Positions 1 through 5,555 of a DNA stretch of 8,244 nucleotides are shown piece after piece; the first letter of the stretch is position 1; every line of letters begins with the position of its first letter. Source of the stretch: JBCCRH01 sp039208045 (GTDB lineage: Bacteria; Bacteroidota; Bacteroidia; Chitinophagales; Saprospiraceae); the NCBI GenBank assembly GCA_039208045.1, contig JBCCRH010000285.1, forward strand, positions 1-8,244, written 5' to 3'. The notes below the pieces were generated by a model, which was given only the letters and a program-made list of their open reading frames with translations, did not search any database and was not told the DNA's origin. A program made the position numbers and the translations under genes.

Positions 1-1020
1 AAAGTGCTAGCCACCAAGCAATCCGTGAAGCTGGGCCCAGCTTTTTGGGCAGAGCGGATAGCAGTCGCTTACGCTAAACGGGAACCCCTATTCCAAACCG
101 ATACCAATAGCTATCGCTTGATTTATGGTGAAAATGATGGACTGCCAGGCTTGATAGCGGATGTCTATGCCGAGGTATTGGTGGTAAAGCTCTATTCCCG
201 AATTTGGCTGCCCTATCTGAAGGATATTCTACCCTTGCTACTAGAACAAAGCAACTGTAAGGTACTCGTGCTGCGACTCAGTCGAAACCTAATGGCCAAA
301 AGCAATCAGCTGCACGGCCTCTACAATGGCCAAGTTCTAGCAGGCACCTTAAATGATCCCAATGTCCTTTTCCGCGAGCACGGCCTCCAATTCAAAGCCA
401 ACGTCATCGACGGCCATAAAACAGGCTACTTCCTCGACCACCGCCACAACCGCAAGCGCGTGGGCGAGCTAGCAAAAGGCAAAACAGTACTCGATGTGTT
501 CGCCTACGCGGGCGGCTTCTCTGTCCACGCCCTAGCTGGCGGCGCCAAGTCGGTCACTAGCCTCGATATTAGCGCCCAAGCCCTGGCCCTTGCCCAAGCC
601 AATGTCGCCCTCAACACCCCCAATGCCCAACACCAAATCCTCGCCGTAGATGCCTTCGAAGGCCTGGAGCGACTCCTCCAACAGGGCAAGCGCTTTGACC
701 TGATTGTCATCGATCCGCCATCTTTTGCGAAAAGCGAGCAAGAAACGGCCCGCGCCCTTGAACAGTACGCCCGATTGGCTACGTTAGGTATACAGCTAGT
801 GGCAAAAGTTGGTATCTTAGTCCTCGCTTCTTGTTCGAGCCGCGTGAGTGCCGAAGCATTTTTTGAAGTGGTAGAAACGGCGATGCAAGAGTCCGGCCGG
901 CCATTTAGCGTAAGCGAAAAAACAGCCCACGACGTGGATCACCCAATCGGGTTTCCGGAGGGGGCGTATTTGAAGAGCGGGTTTTATTTGGTTGAAGAGT
1001 TTAGGAGTTTGAGGGTTTGA
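1..1020 (+). CDS. rlmI: RlmI-type 23S rRNA (cytosine-C5) methyltransferase, 5'-truncated by the window edge
   Basis: Class I SAM-dependent methyltransferase of the RlmI family, which in E. coli makes m5C1962 in 23S rRNA. The reading frame is open to base 1. The GTG at 4-6 is probably an internal Val, because the family is near 390-400 aa and about 60 N-terminal residues carrying most of the PUA RNA-binding domain are missing. Counting that GTG as residue 1: a conserved YRLIYGENDGLPGL block lies at 37-50, GHKTGYFLDHR at 137-147, SAM motif I (DVFAYAGGFS) at 164-173, the acidic end of motif II (LDIS) at 187-190, motif IV (IDPPSF) at 236-241, the ASCSS motif with the catalytic-type Cys at 277, and DHPIGFPEGAYLK at 312-324. 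E. coli RlmI ends soon after the last block; here about eight extra residues (EEFRSLRV) are encoded by the downstream repeat. The family call is firm; the exact target base is inferred from E. coli. Confidence 0.9.
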   Translation, partial: KVLATKQSVKLGPAFWAERIAVAYAKREPLFQTDTNSYRLIYGENDGLPGLIADVYAEVLVVKLYSRIWLPYLKDILPLLLEQSNCKVLVLRLSRNLMAKSNQLHGLYNGQVLAGTLNDPNVLFREHGLQFKANVIDGHKTGYFLDHRHNRKRVGELAKGKTVLDVFAYAGGFSVHALAGGAKSVTSLDISAQALALAQANVALNTPNAQHQILAVDAFEGLERLLQQGKRFDLIVIDPPSFAKSEQETARALEQYARLATLGIQLVAKVGILVLASCSSRVSAEAFFEVVETAMQESGRPFSVSEKTAHDVDHPIGFPEGAYLKSGFYLVEEFRSLRV

Positions 1021-1153
1021 GAGTGGATAGTTTGGGGGTTTAGGAGTTTGAGGGTTGAAGAGTTTAAGCCTCGATAATCCCTAAACCCTGAAACTCCTCA
1101 ACCCCCAAACCCTGAAACTCCCCAACCCATTAACCCCCAAACCCCCAAACTAT
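991..1153. repeat. G/T-rich telomere-like foldback repeat between rlmI and the AGMO-like gene
   Basis: The + strand is G/T-rich from 991 to 1066 and C/A-rich from 1081 to 1150. Direct repeats: gtttaggagtttgagggtt occurs exactly at 999-1017 and 1038-1056; gttgaagagttta at 991-1003 and 1054-1066; aaaccctgaaactcc at 1083-1097 and 1107-1121. The arms are inverted: 1027-1041 is a perfect 15-base reverse complement of 1139-1153, and 1043-1056 matches the complement of 1084-1097 at 13 of 14 positions. The element could fold into a long hairpin. It covers the rlmI stop codon and ends 7 bases before the next ATG, so it may act as a terminator or fold in the leader of the next gene. There is no following T-run, so it is not a classical intrinsic terminator. 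It resembles dispersed low-complexity repeats of Bacteroidota genomes rather than a mobile element with its own gene. Confidence 0.85.
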
Positions 1154-1160
1154 ACCCTGT

Positions 1161-2402
1161 ATGAACTTGAATCCAGTAATACTAGCTATACCGATGTACT
1201 TTACGCTGATGGCCGTAGAGTTGATCTATGAATCGGTAACCAATCGGAAGACGTACCGTTTGAATGATGCGGTGACGAATATTAGTACGGGCGTGCTGCA
1301 GCAACTGACAGGCACTTTTATGAAGATTGTGAAGGTAGGCCTGTATGTGGTGCTGTACGAAAACTTTGCGCTGTGGGAATTGGGGCAGACGTGGGTGACC
1401 TTTGCACTGGCTTTTGTGGCCTGGGATTTTTGCTATTATTGGGAGCATCGCATGGCGCACGAGGTGAGCTTGTTTTGGGGTGGGCATAGTGTGCACCATC
1501 AGAGTGAGGACTATAATTTATCAGTGGCCTTGCGGCAAACGTCGACGGGCTTTATCTGGGGAACGGCTTTCTTCTTGCCGATGGCAATTTTGGGCTTTCA
1601 CCCGACGCATTTCTTGCTAGTTGGGGGCTTTAACTTGCTCTATCAATTTTGGATACATACCGAGCATATTGACAAAATGCCACGCTGGTTTGAGTGGATC
1701 ATGAATACCCCTTCGCACCACCGCGTACACCATGGGCGCAATCCGAAATACATTGATAAGAACTATGCAGGCGTATTTATTATCTGGGATCGGATGTTTG
1801 GTACCTTCACCAAAGAAGAGGAGCGACCCGACTATGGCATCACCAAGCCCCTAAAGAGCTGGAATCCAGTGTATGCCAATTTTGCCCACTATATCGACCT
1901 GTACCACACGGTGAAGCGTTCCCGCTCTTTTAGCGACAGCGTAAAAATTCTGTTCAATAAACCAGGATGGATGCCGGAGTATCTGGGCGGCGTGCAAACT
2001 GCAAAAAATCCCGCAACGGACTACCAAAAATATAACGCCAATACCACGATGGCAATGAACTTGTACATCCTAGTGCAGTTTTTAGCCGCCTTGGGCTTCA
2101 ATGCGTACTACTTCTTTACCAATACCCAATTTGATGGGACGGTAAAAGGACTGTATGCGCTATTTATCATCTTCACAACGCTGATGTTCGGCTTCCTCTT
2201 TGAGTCGAATAATCGTTGGCTGAAAGGGCTAGAGGTGGTGCGCTTGCTATTGCTGCCCTTTGGAGTGTATGGCTTGATCGCTGTTGGCTATAGCGTACCT
2301 TTTTGGCTCTTACCGCTGAGTTCTGTCTTTGCTGCTGCGAGTATCGTTGTCTTTTTCTGGCTGTCACGAAAAGCGATGGCTTCGGTTGGGCCGTTTGCGT
2401 AA
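1161..2402 (+). CDS. Alkylglycerol monooxygenase-like (sterol desaturase/fatty acid hydroxylase superfamily) membrane protein
   Basis: Integral-membrane non-haem di-iron hydroxylase, 413 aa. The eight-histidine signature is complete: HRMAH (His96, His100), HSVHH (109-113) and HHRVHH (186-191), plus His166 and His169 in the HTEH segment. The surrounding blocks (HEVSLFW, SEDYNLSVALRQ, NLLYQFWIHTE, NTPSHHRVHHGRNPKYIDKN, FIIWDRMFGTF) match, from memory, animal AGMO (TMEM195), the enzyme that cleaves ether lipids using tetrahydrobiopterin. Glu101, next to the first His box, is also present. Hydrophobic segments lie near 6-24, 50-66, 78-94, 130-165, 298-320, 330-349, 357-377 and 380-402. The length and the extra C-terminal helices also fit AGMO (about 445 aa) better than shorter bacterial desaturases. 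The likely role is hydroxylation of an alkyl-glycerol or other lipid; the substrate is inferred. The ATG start gives a hydrophobic N-terminus; no Shine-Dalgarno site is visible. It converges on the gene ending at 2473. Confidence 0.88.
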   Translation: MNLNPVILAIPMYFTLMAVELIYESVTNRKTYRLNDAVTNISTGVLQQLTGTFMKIVKVGLYVVLYENFALWELGQTWVTFALAFVAWDFCYYWEHRMAHEVSLFWGGHSVHHQSEDYNLSVALRQTSTGFIWGTAFFLPMAILGFHPTHFLLVGGFNLLYQFWIHTEHIDKMPRWFEWIMNTPSHHRVHHGRNPKYIDKNYAGVFIIWDRMFGTFTKEEERPDYGITKPLKSWNPVYANFAHYIDLYHTVKRSRSFSDSVKILFNKPGWMPEYLGGVQTAKNPATDYQKYNANTTMAMNLYILVQFLAALGFNAYYFFTNTQFDGTVKGLYALFIIFTTLMFGFLFESNNRWLKGLEVVRLLLLPFGVYGLIAVGYSVPFWLLPLSSVFAAASIVVFFWLSRKAMASVGPFA

Positions 2403-2472
2403 GTGGGGGAATAGAAAATCTCGCGGATTGCAAATGTGTTGAGCAAAGGCTTGCGGATGTCAAAGAACTAGC

Positions 2473-3438
2473 CTAATTAAGTACCATTTGTATAACTGAA
2501 TTCGTGACAGGAAATTTCTTTACGTTAACTATCTTGCCATTATCCAAGGTAAGCTTAGAGCAATAGCGCCTGAGTGCTGAGCTAAGGCTAGTTGGACTAA
2601 CTGCTCTTCCATCAGTAGAGTTAAATGGGAGTATGCATTCTACTTGCCAATAAGTTTCACTTCTGCTGGGTGTAAATAATCGTGCTGCGTTCTCACGTAA
2701 CCAGGTCTCGATGCACAGTCCTAGATCATCATTTGACTGATCGACTACAGAGTTCATGTTATAATCACTACCCTTTTCAACAGTCACTTTTACTGTAACA
2801 GTGCGTCCAGTAGATAGTAAAGTTAAAAACTTGCTATCTAGTTGATCCACAAAGATATCTATTTGCTTTTGGACGTCCTCGCGGGTCAGAGCCTTAACTA
2901 TAGTATTATCAGAGTAGCGCCTTCTGTCAGACTCTATGACAGGGCTAGTAGCATAAATTTCTGCAGAATACTTATCTTCTGCGTCCAATATAAGCTGTAA
3001 ACTTCTGTCTTGCTCTGCAAAATTGGCTATCTTAATATCTACCCAGATAATAACATCAATCTCTGATTGCTGTCTAATAGCATTAGAGATTTTATCCCTG
3101 TAGTTATCCGTCTCTTCTACGAGAGGAGCGATCGCTGGAAGTCTAAGAATAGCATCACGATCTTTTACTCGATAACCACGATTTAATAACTTTCTCTTTA
3201 CCTCATTATGCACTCCTTTGACTAAAAGCTTATTCGTTGATCCCTTCTGCTGACTGTCCTGAACTTTGGAAGAGTAAGGTAGGACGAGGACGGTTAGAAA
3301 TGATCTATCTTGGATGTCTTTAGGTATTTGCGCATGAGAAATTTGAAAGCTGCTATAAATTGTGAGAATGGCTAAGATGATATGATAAGTGCACTTTGAA
3401 TTGCTAAGCCAAGTATATATTAAAATAAAATCATGCAT
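2473..3438 (-). CDS. Secreted DUF6175-like protein, third gene of the EAD11/CsgG-like cluster
   Basis: Predicted exported protein of 321 aa. The ATG at 3438 is chosen because it lies 5 bases after the stop of the upstream gene; an in-frame start at 3468 would overlap that gene by 25 bases and add a charged, lysine-rich stretch before the signal peptide. The hydrophobic core YHIILAILTIYSSFQI (18-33) ends in SHA|Q, a plausible signal peptidase I site near 36. The mature part runs: strand LTVLVLPYSS (48-57); helices to about 90; EIDVIIWVDIKIANF (126-140); a paired strand region to 170; helix DVQKQIDIFVDQLDSKFLTLL (188-208); GRTVTVKVTV (211-220); then DDLGLCIETWLRENAARLFTPSR (237-259) and a strand-rich end with YWQVECILPF. 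This order, notably the D-F/L-D-x-F helix followed by GR-x-(V/I) strands and the I-x-x-W-L-x-E-N helix, resembles what I remember of the Bacteroidota DUF6175 family. Biochemical function is unknown. It is probably co-transcribed with the CsgG-like gene. Confidence 0.75.
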   Translation of the reverse strand: MHDFILIYTWLSNSKCTYHIILAILTIYSSFQISHAQIPKDIQDRSFLTVLVLPYSSKVQDSQQKGSTNKLLVKGVHNEVKRKLLNRGYRVKDRDAILRLPAIAPLVEETDNYRDKISNAIRQQSEIDVIIWVDIKIANFAEQDRSLQLILDAEDKYSAEIYATSPVIESDRRRYSDNTIVKALTREDVQKQIDIFVDQLDSKFLTLLSTGRTVTVKVTVEKGSDYNMNSVVDQSNDDLGLCIETWLRENAARLFTPSRSETYWQVECILPFNSTDGRAVSPTSLSSALRRYCSKLTLDNGKIVNVKKFPVTNSVIQMVLN

Positions 3439-3443
3439 ATATT

Positions 3444-4358
3444 TTATTTTTTTAGGACTCGCTCCCAAATTGGTGGCTTACGAGCACTTTTCATAATAAA
3501 AACTCTTCCTTCGTTCTCCTCTAAGACATCCACAATTTTATCCCAGTCTTTCTTTTTCTTGGGCTTAAATTTAGTAGCTACCTCTCCAATGCCATCTTCT
3601 TTTGTGAATTTCAGCTCTGCAACAGTTTCTGCTATAGGTTCCCCGGTCGAAAGTCTTCGGATTTTGCGTAGTGCCATTCTATCGCCAGGCATTAAACCAA
3701 TGTTTTTACCTCCAATGGCATAGATTATTCTATTATCTTCATCCCAAGAATCTATTTTCATCTTTAATGGAAAATTATTATTAATCCATTCCTGAAGCGT
3801 TTCCTCCATTGCAGAAACTACTATACTAATAGCTTGCTGGGGGGATTTGGCAGTTTTAGTTAATGGGATTGCATTGCCTTTTATCGTTATTTGTTTGAGG
3901 TCGTGTTGCATTTCACCCTTTAATTGCAGCGCATTTATGGCTTTGGTGGTTTCTACATCAATCTGTTTAAATTCTACCGTGAAGAATGCTGACCACCCGC
4001 TACCATCTTCAGCTTCAGTGAGTGACAAAGCCGTAATTTTGGCAACAGCTAATACTTCAGCAGCCAAGGCATTTCCTTGCTTCACTATTTCTGAATTAAT
4101 AAAGTCATCACCTTTAGTATAGTTTCTCTCTAACTTTAAAATGTCAAATTTGCTCCTGTCTAGAACATCAAATCTTTGTGTGTTGATAAAGATTCTGACT
4201 GCTGCTTCGTACAAGTAATCATAGGCCATCTTACGATATTGAGCATTCTCACTCTTGGGATCAGAGTATGGAATAAAGCCAAGCTTTTGCTTGGCATCTT
4301 GTCCGAAACCTATGTTTAAAATAAATATGAATAATAGTGAAAGGATAAAACGATTCAT
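3444..4358 (-). CDS. CsgG-like secreted protein with C-terminal FlgT-C/SH3-like domain
   Basis: Exported protein of 304 aa, second gene of the cluster. The signal peptide is residues 1-19 (ILSLLFIFILNIGFG) with cleavage before Gln20. There is no Cys, so unlike E. coli CsgG it is not a lipoprotein. Residues 25-190 look like the CsgG/LpoB fold: strand KLGFIPYSDP, helix YRKMAYDYLYEAAVRIFINT, then the hallmark RFDVLDRSKFDILKLERN (62-79), a GDDF...VKQGNALAAEVLAVAKI helix-strand pair (83-108), a strand pair (FFTVEFKQIDVETTKAI) and a closing helix (AISIVVSAMEETLQEWI). Residues 197-262 (IDSWDEDNRIIYAIGGKNIGLMPGDRMALRKIRR...IGEVAT) resemble the small beta domain often fused to CsgG-type proteins ("GxxxGLxxGD"). 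A basic KPKKKKDWDK patch (265-274) follows. It may form an outer-membrane-associated oligomer or bind an envelope partner. No curlin genes (CsgA, B, E or F) are nearby, so a curli role is not supported. The gene lies 86 bases after gene 1. Confidence 0.8.
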   Translation of the reverse strand: MNRFILSLLFIFILNIGFGQDAKQKLGFIPYSDPKSENAQYRKMAYDYLYEAAVRIFINTQRFDVLDRSKFDILKLERNYTKGDDFINSEIVKQGNALAAEVLAVAKITALSLTEAEDGSGWSAFFTVEFKQIDVETTKAINALQLKGEMQHDLKQITIKGNAIPLTKTAKSPQQAISIVVSAMEETLQEWINNNFPLKMKIDSWDEDNRIIYAIGGKNIGLMPGDRMALRKIRRLSTGEPIAETVAELKFTKEDGIGEVATKFKPKKKKDWDKIVDVLEENEGRVFIMKSARKPPIWERVLKK

Positions 4359-4444
4359 AGTATTTTAATGATTTATAGTTTGGTAGATGAATGAATAACT
4401 AACTGTTAATCAATGAAATGATAGCAGTAGGATATTGAATAGTC
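4359..4444. other. 86-base AT-rich gap inside the minus-strand cluster
   Basis: This is the spacer between the EAD11-type gene and the CsgG-like gene. It is long for a tight operon, so an internal promoter is possible, but no convincing Bacteroidota -7 box (TAnnTTTG) or -33 element is visible on the minus strand. No stable hairpin was found. Read-through from the upstream gene is the simplest assumption. Confidence 0.4.
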
Positions 4445-5383
4445 TTACGAATCTGTTTCACATAAAACTATAAATTTTTGATCGATCTGATCGAAGATAT
4501 CTTGTAATAAAGGGTTAATGACCTTGTTGAGTACGTCAGCCTTGGAATCGCTTTGGTAAGCAACCTGCGGACTCTTCGAAGCATAAGAATCAAAGAAGCA
4601 TTCTGTACTATTGTCATGCATGGATAATTCGAGTGTTAGACTATGGTCTATAGAGTTGGTATAGACTGTACTAGTGTCTCGAAGTACTTTGAATTTGAGT
4701 TCTATCTTTCTAGTAGCATGGCCATCTCGCTTTACAGAAACTTTGTTATCTATCCTTCTTAAAAAGCTAAAGGCTTTACTTCGAAAATGCGACTCAAAGG
4801 CATTTGAACTCACAACTAATAGGACTGCCTGATCTTCCTTTTGAGTAGCAATGGATCGGTTCTGAGAGGCCTTGGAAGGTTTTGATGACTGTCTAACTGC
4901 ATCTTTATTTTGGATAGAAGTATTGGGAGGCTTAGCGTAATGATTTATAGAATCATCCAGTTGTTGTGTTGAATCTTCTGATAAAGTTAAATCAGGCTGT
5001 GGAGTTGCTACCTGAGGTATAGTAGCTAAAAAATAGCTGGAATAATTGAAAAATAGTAATAAGACTAAACCAGCTGTGGCAATGTAAATAAAATGCAAAT
5101 ATCTGAATCTAACGAATTTTTCTGCCTCAACTTTTTCTGCCTTTTGTTCGAGGTTTATTATAATCTCTAGAAGAGATTCTCGTATCCTATTGATCTCAAG
5201 TAATTGCTGATCATATGAAATGGTTCCTTTAGCATAGCTAGAGCTAATGTCATGAAACCTAGCTTCTAGGATAAATATCTCCTTTTTGTGTTTTGGATTA
5301 AGAGGTTCTAAAGTCTTCAGATGTTTGAAGACTTCCTTGTACTTTCCCCTTATTAAGATATTTTTGATTTGATCGATTTGCAC
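4445..5383 (-). CDS. EAD11-like domain / single transmembrane helix / extracytoplasmic beta domain protein
   Basis: Bitopic membrane protein of 312 aa, first gene of the cluster. Residues 1-80 read like the Effector-Associated Domain 11: a short helix (QIKNILIRGKYKEVFKHLKTL), then EIFILEARFHDISSSYAKGTISYDQ (35-59) and LEINRIRESLLEIIINL (62-78). The hallmarks, from memory of that family, are the ILxARF...xxGTISYxxxxxExNRI core. EADs are death-domain-like adaptors known from bacterial conflict and immunity networks. A transmembrane helix spans about 97-120 (FIYIATAGLVLLLFF), preceded by RFR, giving a cytoplasmic EAD and an outside C-terminus. A polar Ser/Gln/Lys linker covers 125-184. A beta-rich domain covers 186-312 and ends with helix DVLNKVINPLLQDIFDQIDQKF, similar to a stretch of the DUF6175-like protein. 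The start codon is GTG (5383-5381); no in-frame ATG lies between it and the upstream stop, and the EAD begins at once. No catalytic effector domain is visible. Confidence 0.78.
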   Translation of the reverse strand: MQIDQIKNILIRGKYKEVFKHLKTLEPLNPKHKKEIFILEARFHDISSSYAKGTISYDQQLLEINRIRESLLEIIINLEQKAEKVEAEKFVRFRYLHFIYIATAGLVLLLFFNYSSYFLATIPQVATPQPDLTLSEDSTQQLDDSINHYAKPPNTSIQNKDAVRQSSKPSKASQNRSIATQKEDQAVLLVVSSNAFESHFRSKAFSFLRRIDNKVSVKRDGHATRKIELKFKVLRDTSTVYTNSIDHSLTLELSMHDNSTECFFDSYASKSPQVAYQSDSKADVLNKVINPLLQDIFDQIDQKFIVLCETDS

Positions 5384-5385
5384 AA

Positions 5386-5413
5386 ATACTACAATTTGTA
5401 TGCAGTGTAGTAT
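5386..5413 (-). promoter_or_regulatory. Inverted repeat immediately upstream of the EAD11-type gene start
   Basis: atactaca (5386-5393) and tgtagtat (5406-5413) form a perfect 8-base inverted repeat around a 12-base loop. It ends 2 bases before the GTG start codon on the minus strand. An overlapping 11-base odd palindrome, tacaatttgta, sits at 5390-5400. It could be an operator, or an mRNA hairpin controlling access to the weak GTG start. The position is striking, but the stem is AT-rich and short. Confidence 0.4.
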
Positions 5414-5492
5414 AATTTTATAGAAGAGATGAGTGTATTACGAGAAAGGGGTATAATGGACTGTGAAGTATAAGTCTTATTCCGTAAAAGGA

Positions 5493-5530
5493 AATCCCAA
5501 ATTCTTCCAGGACAGGAAAAATTTGGGATT
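5493..5530 (-). terminator. Hairpin terminator of the helical-protein gene pair
   Basis: aatcccaaat (5493-5502) pairs perfectly with atttgggatt (5521-5530). The stem continues inward to 5508/5515 with a single mismatch, giving about 15 pairs in a 16-position stem with a 6-base loop. In the minus-strand transcript it lies 26 bases after the stop at 5556 and is followed by a short U-rich run (TTCCTTTTAC). That fits an intrinsic terminator for the leftward unit, and it separates this unit from the EAD11 cluster. The T-run is short. Confidence 0.6.
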
Positions 5531-5555
5531 AAACACATTAAGTAAAACGTATATA

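Noticed and set aside
4..6. GTG as the true start of the RlmI-type gene
   Set aside because: The PUA domain would be mostly absent, the frame is open to base 1, and the KVLAT sequence fits the internal (R)V(L/W) strand of the family.
991..1153. CRISPR array or true telomere
   Set aside because: Units are irregular, arms are inverted, there are no unique spacers of even length and no cas genes; the locus is internal with genes on both sides.
2403..2472. Terminator between the convergent AGMO-like and DUF6175-like genes
   Set aside because: Only 4-5 base pairings around gcaa/ttgc were found, with no T-run; not enough to call a hairpin.
3439..3468. Earlier in-frame start for the DUF6175-like gene
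   Set aside because: It overlaps the CsgG-like gene and adds a Lys-rich stretch ahead of a signal peptide; the ATG at 3438 gives a natural 5-base spacing.
3433..4122. Plus-strand open frames at 3433-3723 and 3847-4122
   Set aside because: They lie antisense within the CsgG-like gene, which has a signal peptide and recognisable domains; their translations show no family features.
3444..4358. Curli secretion operon
   Set aside because: Only a CsgG-like fold is present; there is no CsgA/B repeat protein, CsgE or CsgF, and the lipobox is missing.
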